Source: Angomonas deanei (taxonomy: Eukaryota > Euglenozoa > Kinetoplastea > Trypanosomatida > Trypanosomatidae). From it: DNA of 64,000 nt. Where the stretch lies: contig LR877165.1 of the NCBI GenBank assembly GCA_903995115.1, positions 124,001-188,000 of the forward strand. Reading direction: 5' to 3'. The translations under genes were made by a program, and so were the position numbers. How positions within the stretch are numbered: position 1 is the first letter of the stretch; each line of letters opens with the position of its first letter. Under the pieces are notes generated by a model, which was not told the DNA's origin, searched no databases, and saw only the letters and a program-made list of their open reading frames with translations. Shown here piece by piece: positions 48,341 through 58,000 of the stretch.

Positions 48341-49834
48341 TTAAACATCGGCCGAGTTCCAAATATTACCGCACTTTTTGCACTTGAGAATATCTGGAAA
48401 GTTATCGTGCGCCTGCACCGCGTAGGCACTCCGCTCCGCCTCGCTAGAGCCGCAGTTGGGGCATTGGTAGAGGGAGGTGTAGTCATCGGCGAAGGAACTG
48501 CGTGTGGTCGGGGAGAAGAAGGACGACTGTCCGGTGGGGGAACCTAACTTCATCAACGGTGAGCTAGGGGAGTCGCCCACCCCGCTGCCACGACCCTGGT
48601 GCAGGCGCACCAACGCGTCGAGGGCGTCCCTGTGCGACACCAGATCCTCCGGTGTGATCTTTTCCTCCAGGAGTAACTTTCGGAGCGCCTCGTTTTCGCT
48701 AATGGCGGCGACAATCACCGCCCGACTATCGTTGTCCAAGTCTTCCAGTGCATTTTCAATATTTCGGCTCAGCGCCTTCACATCCACCCCCATCGGCACA
48801 TCGTAGAGATCATTTTCGGTAAAGCTATCGTAAATGTGGATACCAATGACGCCAAGGTTACCTTCCTCCCCGACGGAACTGCCGTGTAGGGAAACGTTGG
48901 AGCACTCTTCGGCGCCCTGCTCCTTCTGCAGTTGACTCTTCACACTGTCTGGTAGGCACGTCAGCCAGTACTTGAGGATCGCTTGGGCGAGGATGACAAT
49001 ATCGACCGACACCCCTTTCAAGAGGCTCCCCACCGTCTGCCCGATCCCAGTGGACTTTAGCTGATCCAGCGACACATCCAGGGAGGAAAGAATACGGAGT
49101 ACACGAGTGATCTCCTCCGTATCCTTCTTCTGAGCGGCGCGCTGCAGCTGTTGGTTTAGCTCATGGAGGCTGTCCGTGTCGGCACTTCTTCTCGCCCCGC
49201 GGCAGAGGTTATAAAAGTACTCTGTATTGTGATCCCGGTCGGCACTCTGGTGCGTAGGGGCGTAGTCGTCCATGACACTCTGGTACTCGCCGTGCTTCGC
49301 GCGCTTCTCCTTTCTAACGGGTGCGCCATCGGCGGAGGCCTCCCGTCGTCGCTTCTTGTGCTCCTTCTCCCTGTGGCGCTTTTCCTTCTTGGACTTCTTA
49401 TCCTTCTTTGACTTTTTGTCCTTCTTCTTTTTCTTCTTTTCCTTTCTTTCCCGTCTATCGGCGTCGTCATTGTGTGACGTGCTCTCTCCTAGAGGTGCCT
49501 CCGCCAGCGCCTCCAGCTCATCGACGGTGGCAGTGGTCTCCTCCGCGGTGCTTGGTGGGACTAGCTCCTGTATGGCGGGGGCACACTCGGGGTGGCTCAA
49601 GGCGGCGCTAATCTTGTCATCGTCGTGCGGTGCCCCTTGATAGGGGACCACCTGCTCCGTATTGGCGGAGTGCACAAACCCAATGAATGGGGCCGAGGAG
49701 GGCAGGAAGACGACACAGGTATCGCACCCTTCCGGGATGGTTTCCCCCACGGCGACCGCATCCACCACACGGGCTGGCCACCAGGGGTAATCCGTCTGCT
49801 TCACCCAGACATAGGAATCTAGAGCGAGAGACAT
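48341..49834 (-). CDS. PWWP-TFIIS-like transcription factor lacking the catalytic Asp-Glu (497 aa)
   Basis: I start at the ATG at 49834 (MSLALDSYVWVK). Order of parts: PWWP domain (about 5-70, YPWWPARVV), a very Lys-rich tract (about 130-170) that may be a nuclear signal, a TFIIS N-terminal LW bundle (about 215-290), a helical segment resembling the start of the TFIIS central domain (about 330-420), and a C-terminal zinc ribbon from residue 458 (CPNC, then CKKC). In TFIIS proper the ribbon hairpin carries R-S-A-D-E-P, which inserts into RNA polymerase and drives transcript cleavage. Here that place reads QAHDNFPD, so the acidic pair is missing. PWWP-bearing TFIIS proteins are known in trypanosomes. 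It probably binds chromatin and polymerase without stimulating cleavage. Transcribed directly after a paralogue with an intact hairpin. Confidence 0.88.
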   Translation of the reverse strand: MSLALDSYVWVKQTDYPWWPARVVDAVAVGETIPEGCDTCVVFLPSSAPFIGFVHSANTEQVVPYQGAPHDDDKISAALSHPECAPAIQELVPPSTAEETTATVDELEALAEAPLGESTSHNDDADRRERKEKKKKKKDKKSKKDKKSKKEKRHREKEHKKRRREASADGAPVRKEKRAKHGEYQSVMDDYAPTHQSADRDHNTEYFYNLCRGARRSADTDSLHELNQQLQRAAQKKDTEEITRVLRILSSLDVSLDQLKSTGIGQTVGSLLKGVSVDIVILAQAILKYWLTCLPDSVKSQLQKEQGAEECSNVSLHGSSVGEEGNLGVIGIHIYDSFTENDLYDVPMGVDVKALSRNIENALEDLDNDSRAVIVAAISENEALRKLLLEEKITPEDLVSHRDALDALVRLHQGRGSGVGDSPSSPLMKLGSPTGQSSFFSPTTRSSFADDYTSLYQCPNCGSSEAERSAYAVQAHDNFPDILKCKKCGNIWNSADV

Positions 49835-50235
49835 GGGGGGGTCGATGTGGTGTGGTACAAGATTGCAAATGAAGTACAAAAAAACTATAAACGAAAAATG
49901 ATCTAATGAACTTGAAGGAAGATCAGAGGGGAACATATTGTAGAGAAGAACTCGAATAGTATCAAACCACAAGTTTTAAAAAAAAGATACACTTCTTTTA
50001 TTTTTTTTTTGGGATTTTTTTTTTTTATATATTTTAGTTATAATAATAATGATGAATATCTTTGAAGAACGTATCAGAAGTAGAAACTATCTAGGGGGAA
50101 AAAACAAATCCGTTCTTCCATACACTCCTGCAAGGTACTTTGTTTTACATCATTACTATTTTTTTTTCTTTCTTTCTTTCTTACGGGCATCCTACATTAT
50201 CTTGTTCTTAATAGGATTAGTTTTCCCGATTCGCC
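49835..50235. other. Intergenic spacer, 401 bases
   Basis: No gene supported. A TTCT repeat (50166-50181, plus strand) and two T-runs near 50001-50026 are present. Confidence 0.6.
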
Positions 50236-51483
50236 TTACTCCTCCGTCCAGGACGCCTTGCAGTCCAGACACTTCAGCATCTTTGTCGTCGGCTCATCGG
50301 CGCCACGCATTTGGGTCTCAAACAAATGACAGTTTCTCCCCCCGCAAGTGGGACAGGGGAACTGATGGGTGAGGTTAATGCCCGCCTGCTCCGCGGCCTC
50401 CTCAGCCGCAATCCGCTCCGCATACTTTCTCGCCTCGAGATCCTTCTCCTCCTGCGTCACAAAGATATCGTTCGGCTGCTCCAGGTAGGTCCTGGCGGTC
50501 CACTTTCCGCTAAGGAAGTTTTCACGGATAAAGGCGAACTTGGGCATCCGCTGCAGGAGGATACTGCGGTCGTCGGGGTGGGTGATGGTGTTCTTGATAT
50601 CGGCTAGAATGTCATTCAAAGCCGCCTCATCCACGGTGGTGGCGCTGTTCGGGTCGTCTAGATACATGCGCACCAGGTCCAAAAACTTCTTGACGGGGGC
50701 GCGGGTAGGGGAGAGGGCGGAGGTGGGACTGCGGAGCTCCTTCGTGGCGGCGAGGTCGGCACTGCCCCCCACCGGCTTCTGTCCATTCGTTTTAATCTGC
50801 TTGATGGTGTGTCTCGTTTCCTCCGGGAGGTGGCGAGCCCAAAAAGAGATGATGGCTCTACACACCGCCCAGACAGGGCTAAACTCCGCTACTCCGAGGA
50901 CCTTCCCAACGGCCTTCCCTATTTTTGTCTTTTCCAAGTCCTCCAGCTGCACGTCCACGTCCCGCAGTTTGTAGAGCGATAGTCTAAGCGAGTCGAGGTC
51001 CAACTTGTCGACGGCGGTGTTGATCGCCTCGACCACCTCGGTCAGCTCCGCCTGGGAGAGGTGTCGCAGGTGGTGCGAGGTCTCCACCGGTTCCCGCCGG
51101 GCCGCCGCGGCCTCCGGGCGAGGACGCTTTTCTACTTTCCTACCTTCCGGCTTCACACGGGTCACCGCGGCGGAGCTGTCCGCCTTGAGGGGGTTGGCGC
51201 TCTCGTCGGACTCGGCGTTGACGATCGCCTGGCGGAGGTCGGGGTTGTTGGTGACCGCCTTTACCGACGAGGTCTCAAAGAAACAGATATCCTGTGCATC
51301 ACGGGTAGAGTTAAGCTCCGTATGCGATGTCTCCGTCTCGGTTCCGGGGTAGAAGAGGGCGGAGATATCGGAGTCGGGCTGTTGCTTCGGGGGTGCCTCC
51401 TCCTCCGATAGAATACGGGCCGGCCACCAGTCGTAGCCTTTCACGTGAATCCAGACGCGGTCTCCGGGGGCGTACGACTGCAT
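50236..51483 (-). CDS. PWWP-TFIIS elongation factor with intact acidic hairpin (415 aa)
   Basis: I start at the ATG at 51483 (MQSYAPGDRVW); a TTG just before is rejected. Parts in order: PWWP domain (YDWWPARIL at 17-25), a linker with basic RKVEKRPRPE, the TFIIS LW bundle (about 135-215), a TFIIS-central-like helical domain (about 260-355) and a zinc ribbon at 377-415 (CPTC, CLDC). The hairpin reads RGADEP with Asp396 and Glu397, the pair required for RNA polymerase II transcript cleavage. By family it rescues arrested polymerase; PWWP probably directs it to methylated histone tails. Domain order matches the two-gene TFIIS set described in trypanosomes. It lies 401 bases from the copy at 48341-49834, an old tandem duplication by the weak sequence match outside motifs. 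Confidence 0.92.
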   Translation of the reverse strand: MQSYAPGDRVWIHVKGYDWWPARILSEEEAPPKQQPDSDISALFYPGTETETSHTELNSTRDAQDICFFETSSVKAVTNNPDLRQAIVNAESDESANPLKADSSAAVTRVKPEGRKVEKRPRPEAAAARREPVETSHHLRHLSQAELTEVVEAINTAVDKLDLDSLRLSLYKLRDVDVQLEDLEKTKIGKAVGKVLGVAEFSPVWAVCRAIISFWARHLPEETRHTIKQIKTNGQKPVGGSADLAATKELRSPTSALSPTRAPVKKFLDLVRMYLDDPNSATTVDEAALNDILADIKNTITHPDDRSILLQRMPKFAFIRENFLSGKWTARTYLEQPNDIFVTQEEKDLEARKYAERIAAEEAAEQAGINLTHQFPCPTCGGRNCHLFETQMRGADEPTTKMLKCLDCKASWTEE

Positions 51484-51866
51484 CAATCAATGAATTGGTG
51501 GTTTGTTTTATGGACTAATAAAGAAAAAAAAGAGAAAAAGAGGGTAGAACGAAGAAGTGCATGCATAAAGAATTCGAAAAAAAACTGAGCCTAATACACT
51601 GTTTTTATTCATATGCTTTTACTAATTTTTAATTGACTTATACTCACTAAACCCCAATTATTCACTACTATCCTAAAAAAAAAAAAAAGTAAACGAGAAC
51701 GGTTTTGTCCGGAAAGGTAAACGGTGGATGTCCTTTTTCAAAAAACAAAAAAAAGTGTCCTTACGATCACGATTGGGCGCCTTTTCTTCCCTACGCAACA
51801 CTTTTCCCCCTTTTTTCAAAAATAAAAAAAACATCGGTCTGTGTGATCCTTATTTTTCCTATTCCC
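51484..51866. other. Intergenic spacer, 383 bases
   Basis: No gene supported. Contains the acceptor for the 51483 gene and short A-runs near 51675 and 51740-51840. Confidence 0.6.
51515..51532 (-). promoter_or_regulatory. Predicted spliced-leader acceptor for the 51483 gene
   Basis: The minus strand reads TTTTTTTTCTTTATTAG with the AG at 51516-51515, giving a 31-base leader before the ATG. Confidence 0.7.
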
Positions 51867-52331
51867 TTAATAGTTAGGGTTCGTCTTGTGCTGAAGAGCG
51901 AGTGCAAAAGGGCTGTCGGGGCGGATCGGCGGGTAGACGGTCTGACGACCAAAGATGACGAAAATAATAAAAACGAACAGGAGCGTCGTCAAAAACCGGA
52001 GATCATCGAGACCCTTGGCCAGGTTGTAGTTCTTGAAGTGCGCGCCGGAAAACACATAGCGGGACTCCTCGAACAGGCGCACCACACGGTAGCTCAGGAG
52101 CGCCTTCTGCTCCGTGATGAAGCGAGCTGTGCTGGCGGCAGCGGCGTCCTGACCCGAGGCGGCGTACTGGCTGAGGTAGGCCTGTGCTACTGGGTTAGCA
52201 GCCATCTTGCTGGCGGAGCGGCTCTCAATCTTGTTGGCGGTCCGGACAATCGGGTCGACTAAGTACTTTTGAAGCCCATTCGTAGACTTCTTGGCAACCT
52301 CAGTGGCGGCAGCAGACGCAGCACCAGACAT
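51867..52331 (-). CDS. Small protein with one C-terminal membrane segment, possibly mitochondrial (154 aa)
   Basis: ATG at 52331 (MSGAASAAATEVAKK). The Ala/Ser/Thr-rich, acid-poor first 20 residues could be a mitochondrial import signal. A helical stretch with many Ala follows (to about residue 70), then KALLSYRVVRLFEESRY, and a single hydrophobic segment at about 113-128 (FLTTLLFVFIIFVIF) before a Pro-rich tail (YPPIRPDSPF). Size and layout resemble small accessory subunits of mitochondrial inner-membrane complexes, such as ATP synthase subunits of kinetoplastids, but I cannot match it to a named one. A tail-anchored or ER protein is the alternative. The leader has a T-tract followed by CCCTTCCCAG. 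Confidence 0.78.
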   Translation of the reverse strand: MSGAASAAATEVAKKSTNGLQKYLVDPIVRTANKIESRSASKMAANPVAQAYLSQYAASGQDAAAASTARFITEQKALLSYRVVRLFEESRYVFSGAHFKNYNLAKGLDDLRFLTTLLFVFIIFVIFGRQTVYPPIRPDSPFALALQHKTNPNY

Positions 52332-52362
52332 TAGATTAAGGAAAATAAAAGAAGTTGACTAA

Positions 52363-52392
52363 CTGGGAAGGGTTAAAAAAAAAAAAAAAAGA
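52363..52392 (-). promoter_or_regulatory. Predicted spliced-leader acceptor for the 52331 gene
   Basis: A T-run of about 17 is followed on the minus strand by AACCCTTCCCAG, the AG at 52364-52363, 31 bases before the ATG; a second AG follows four bases on. Confidence 0.65.
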
Positions 52393-52609
52393 TGAGGAGG
52401 AGAAAGGGATGAAGGAATCGCAAATATTTCTCGTTGTACAAAGGAATACATGTTACTGTTAGCACAACACAATGATATGCTTTACATATAATGCAAAGAA
52501 AACCACAGTATTAATCGAAAAATGAGGTGTGCGTATATCAGCAAGAATAATAATTGTGTATGATAATGACATCTATTTTTTATTATTATAATTGTTACAG
52601 TCGGCAGTG

Positions 52610-54774
52610 CTAGGAAGCGGGTAAGTTCTTATTTTTTGATCGGAGACGCGACAGAAAGTCATTATCCGGTTCCGTCATCAACTTGGTGACGATCCCTATT
52701 CCCTTCGTCCGCCCTTCCCGAAAAATGAGCCGCTGACCCTCGTGCATGAACTCTGGTCGGTACAAGAAATGAAACCGCACCATACTCTTATCACCTGTCC
52801 GGAGTACCTCACGCTCGACAAAAGTAATGCGCGCCGACTGCCGCACCGTCGCCGAGTGGATGACGGGTTCGTAGTTGACGGAGATGGTGGTGGAGTGGTA
52901 GAGGATGGTGATCTCGGCCTCAAACTGCCAGAAAGAAACGGGTGTCACCGCCGTATCGGAGAGAATGTTGCCTTTCCGGATACCACTTCGCTTTTCTTTT
53001 TTTAGGCAGAGCGCCGCGTCATTGCCAGCTTCCGCGTAGGGCCGCTCCACACCTTTTACATGGATCGACTTGATGGACACCGGTCGGTAGTGGCCTAACC
53101 CGTCTGGCCCCAAGAGCACCGTGTCATTGACGTGGAATACTCCCTGCGTAATGATACCCCCGACCACCGTCCCTACACCGGTGACAAAAAAAGTGCTATC
53201 AATAATCATCTGCCGAGGCATCTGCCGGGCCTGGGTCCAGTCTTTCCGCTGGGGGAGGAGATCCAAGAAGCGCATCAGGGTGGCCACGCCGTCCCCGGTC
53301 ACGTTACTGACCTGAAAATGGGGGCAATTCGATCGTTTTTGAGATTCTTGGCCGCCAGGATCATCTCATCGTGCGTCGTAATGGGGTACGGTAATTTCTT
53401 AACCGTCGGTATCTTCATCAGTTTGTTAATATTGTCTAACGTCTCCTTCATCACATTCGCCGGGGTGGAGTCGATACGGGTGACGACGATGAAAAATGGA
53501 AGTTTGAGGGCTAAACAGAGCGCCAAGTGCTCCTTGGTCATGCGCTGAATACCATTGTTCCCACTGACGACGATGCACGAGTAGTCCGGCATATTACGGG
53601 TCATCCCCAACACAGTTGTCTTGAGGTACTTTTCATGGCCAGCCAGGTCATACAGTGTGAGGACCTTACTACTGCGGGAGGAGAGCTCCTGCGGGGTGAA
53701 GGAGCGAAGCGTGGCGGGCGTGTGGGATTGGGTAGCGCCGCCTAGTTGGTAGTTTACCACCTCACCAGTGGCGGTGAAGCCGAGGTGATTTTCACTAATA
53801 CTAGAAGTTCGACCTGTCACGGACTCGTGCTTGTGGTTGAATACAAATGCCCTAGCGAACCCTCGTCCATCATCTCGGCACCCCCGTGTAAGGACGGAGG
53901 TGAGAGTGGACTTGCCACTATCCACATTACCGCACATGGCCAGCCGCATTTGAATGTGCCCTCCACCGGAGCACGTTTTACGCAGTAGAAACTCCTGCGC
54001 CCACTCCGTCTTTTTCGGTTCCTGTGACACCACCACCTCACGTGGGTCTAGTAGCACGGCGGAGACACCGAGATTGGCTTTTTCCGCATTATCTCTCAGT
54101 GTGGTCACCCGCTCTAGTAAACCTTCCTTTGTGGGCGAAGCAACCACGACGAAACACTCCCCCTGTGCCTGGCTGGCCGCCGCGCCCAGCGCCTCGGGAG
54201 AGATGTCTAGCATCCCTAGATGGCCATCTGCGCTCCCCCCAGTGGACTCTTTCTTTATACTGGGGGAAGTCGTCGCCTGACCATCGTTTGCCCACAAGGC
54301 TGCCTTCTTCACTTTCCCCTGAAGACTGTTGATGAGTGCGGTCTCATTGTTCTTCATGTTGTGCTGGCCTTTTTTGGCGTTGAGCGCCTGAAGGAGAAAC
54401 TCCAGTTTGGTGTCTCCAAGACTGCTTTGAAGGCCTTGAAATTCCGTCGAGTCCGAAACGGAAAACTTTTTCAAATTGGAAAATACCGACTTACTTTCCT
54501 CCGTGGTACCGTCCCAAAACACGGAGAGCAGCAGACAGACAAATGAGCCATTGTTCTGCTGCGCTGTACATTCTTGTATCGTACCAGCGACCCTCGAGGA
54601 AACGAGCTCCCCCAGGGTGTCCTTTTCCATTGGCAGATACAGTAAAATCGGATTCTGGTTTCCTGTTGCGCCTACCTCGGTAAAGAGTGCGGGGACTACT
54701 TCATCTTTTAACCACACTGCTAAGCACTCCTCCGTTTCTTTTTCAAATACTATACAAACAATTAGCGTAGACAT
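52610..54774 (-). CDS. GTPBP1/2-like translational GTPase, one frame break near 53316
   Basis: From the ATG at 54774 (MSTLIVCIVF) about 270 family-specific residues precede the GTPase domain. It shows G1 GNVDSGKST (282-290), a GRTSS motif in the G2 region, G3 DLAGHEKY (376-383) and a G4 variant TRID (432-435). The frame ends with ...RIAPIFRSVT and TGA at 53299-53301. The -1 frame continues as VSNVTGDGVATLMRF, exactly the junction expected in GTPBP1, followed by the second and third beta-barrel domains (FFVTGVGTVVGGI, SARITFVEREVLRTGD) to 52610. One T missing from the TTTT at 53315-53318 explains the break. The second frame has no ATG, so it is not a separate gene. Family members act in ribosome-associated quality control and mRNA turnover. 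Probably functional if the break is an assembly error. A minus-strand A14 run lies in the leader. Confidence 0.85.
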
Positions 54775-55075
54775 ATGCTTTTTTTTTTTTTTCAGGCCAA
54801 ATACTATTTTGACTTCTTACAAAAAAAAAAAAAAAAAGAGAGAGAGAAAAGAAATAGTTTAGAACGTCTCCTTTCCTACGTTGATTTCAATAAATTACAA
54901 ACACAATATACTCCTCAATCATGTGCTGCTGTACAACACAAATACTTGGATCAACCTGTTAATATATGTTATGCTTTCGATAGACATGGTTGTACTTTCG
55001 TATTTATATTTATTTTTTTATATATATGTGTGTATGTTATAATATCACAAATTTCTATTTCATTTCTCCATCAAA
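54775..55075. other. Intergenic spacer, 301 bases
   Basis: No gene supported. Near the 54774 start it holds a T14 (A14 in the transcript) and an A16 (T16 in the transcript, a likely polypyrimidine tract); elsewhere AT-rich trailer of the BEACH gene. Confidence 0.6.
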
Positions 55076-58000
55076 TTACTTCTTCTTTTCGCCGGATTTG
55101 CCCTTTTCCTCCGAAACCAGCTGCGGCGGTGTAAACTCCAACACACGAGACGCGCCGTTACTGTACCCAATAAAGAAGAGCGGGATATCCGGCTTCTCCT
55201 GTTTGATGCAGGTGACGCTACCGGAGATGGGACTGCTTGACTTGTTGTCCTGTATTACCCCGTGGAACTCCACCACCGCAATCCGACCAGGCTGGACGGT
55301 GTCGGGTGGAAGGCGCGTCATGCGCCAGAGGGACAGAGAGCCGTCCTTGTGGCCGGTGAGGAAGAGACTCATGCCGGACGCCCACTCGCGGGTTTGATAC
55401 GCCTCCACCGCCGTTAAGTTGGACACAAACATGGAGGAAGCGCCCTCCACCGCCACACCGATTTCACCGTCGTCGTCTTCCAGCATGATCGACCCTTCCA
55501 TCTTCCGCGGGTTTGCCAGGGAGCCAACCCCAAAAACATCCCCATTGTCGTCAAAGACGGCCAAACAACGGTTCGTGATCACAATAGCGTGATAATTCAA
55601 ACTATTGATGCACGCATCCACTACGATTTTATCCTCGTCCTTCAGGTCATGTGGGAACGCCCCGAGCGTGTTGAGCGGGTGTAGCAAGCCGGCGTAGTGT
55701 CGCTGTAACAGCCAAACGCGCGGAATGTCATTCAGGTCCGTGGTGAAGCTGATCGCGCGGGAGGAACGGTGGTCAATCGCAAACTTTGAAATGGGGTTCG
55801 TATGATGGCAAAACGTACTCTTCAAGTACATGGCACGGTTGGCAATGTCGGAGTGCAAAAAGTAAATTGCCCCTGCCTTGGTGCCAATGAGCAGCGCACT
55901 CTCGCTAGGACTCATCGCCACCGCGCAAATGTGCTGGCAGCTCACATTGTACACCTCAAATGGGAGGATCGACATGAACCGTCCATCCTCCGCGCCGAAC
56001 CGCATCAGCCGGCCCTCGTGCTTGTGCCAACAGGTGTAGTAGTTCTCTCCCATCACCGCTATCATGTGCTTAAAGGAGGGCGCAATCCTACCGGAGGAGA
56101 GGGTCGCAAAGTTCATCACGCTGCGGTCGTCGATTCTAAAGTACTTGGGCAAATTATCGGGTACCTGCAGCAGTTGTCCACTGACAAACTCTCGCAAGAG
56201 AAAGCGGGTCGGCGGCTGGTCCATGGCGTGGATGAGCATCGACATCACCTTCGCCGACTGCTTCTCGTACGAGCTGGTGTACGTGTTACCGCTACCAAAC
56301 GAGGAAGAGATGGCGAGTGGCGTCTTCTCCGAGCTCGTCAGGTGGAAGGAGGCGGGGGTGGTCGCACTGTTCTTATTACGGACGGGCTCCAGCTCGTGAT
56401 GGGCGGGATGACGCTCCGTGAAGAGCTGCATCGGCGTCTGACCAAAGTTGTCCACCTCTGCAATAATCACAGTTGGTGTCGTGGCGTGTCTCCGCCTCTT
56501 TCAACGCACTGCGCACCTCCTCCCCGTAGGTCATTCGTTGAAAAATGTTGTACCGCTCAAACGCCAACTTCCCTCTTCGTCGAACGCCAAAGACGAGATC
56601 GATCCAGGCGTGGATGTGATTCAACACAAACTCACTTTCCAGGGCAAACCGCATGACAGACGTGAAGACTTGTGTAGAGTTTTTCGCCCACGGGGGCAAC
56701 ACCACATTGTTCACCTCCACCCCGTCCGATTTCGAGCCGAAGTCGAGATTATCCAGGTTCATCAGAAACTGACCGTTTTGGTAAAACTCTGGTGTCAGCT
56801 CCTTGCAGTCCGCTGGCCCGAGCACACACGAGTTGTACGACGCCGAAACCGAATCGAACAGACGTGTCGCAATGTCAAAATCGCCGCCTTGAAAAAATTT
56901 GGCAAACGTCGTGTACGGCTCCGAGCGTATCATAAAGTACAACACCGCCCCGCTGGACGAGTAGTGGGTGCCATGGTGAAACGGATAACTTTTTCCGGTT
57001 TCAGGGTCGAGTATTTCCTTCGTATTGTTGTACAGCTGCGTGACGGCCTCCCGCCTCTGCTCCGTTTGCGCGCCCATGGGATAGTTGAACAAGCGAAACG
57101 TGTCTGGCTGCTCCAGGTCAAGGTGCTTGGAGGTGTAATCGGCAATCACCCACGGAAAGACGGGATACTGGTTGAAGTCCATATTGGTCCGGCCCGCAAT
57201 TTGATTGAGGAACAGTAAATAGTCATAATTGCTGACGGCGCCAGTGGCCCAGCGGAGCAGCATCGACTTCATCGCCGGCCCTCGCTGGGTGTCATCGATA
57301 AAGTTGCAGTGAGACGGGTTGACCACCCCTTTCAGCACCGACAAGAACTTTGCCCGCGCCCCCGAGTTCATGGAATTCGCCGAGTCGACAATCGAGAGCA
57401 TCGTCGCGCTGTCATGGAGGAAGCTGACCGACACCGCCGTGTCCTGATGCATGTAGTGTACACAGCGCACCTCGGTGATGTGCCGTGTCACGTACGTCCA
57501 GAAGACGTGCTTGTAGTTCGACCCCGTCGCCTGTCGGACCGACAAGGCAATCTTTGTCCCATCCCGTGCCTGTTGTTTTGCCTTCTTATCCTTGTCGTTG
57601 AGCAACCGCTGAATCTGTTTCGTGACCGCTGAAAAACTGAATAAATTACCTTTTTGCTTTCGTACCTTCCCTGACCCGTTGCTACAGTCCGAGTTGCTCG
57701 TGCAGAAGGAAGAATCCATCACCTCCTCCTCTTCGTCGTCCTTGCAAATCACGATTTCTCCGTCCGACGTCACATGGGAGAAGCTGATCACCTTCAGGGT
57801 CACGTTGGTCAAGAGAATTAGACACGGGGTCGATTGGATGCCAAAGATACGGAACCCATTACTGATGAACTGTAGTACTTCGCCGGGGTCTAGCATGAAG
57901 CGCATGAGGGTGATGGCGGAGGGGCTAAGCATGATGCTGGGGTCAATGAACGCTGGGGGTGACTCGGAGGAAAACGGCTTGCACTTGGTCACGAGCTGAG

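Noticed and set aside
53299-53320. Programmed -1 frameshift in the GTPase gene
   Set aside because: No X-XXY-YYZ slippery site in the zero frame, GTPBP1 homologues use one frame, and other breaks in the window go the opposite way.
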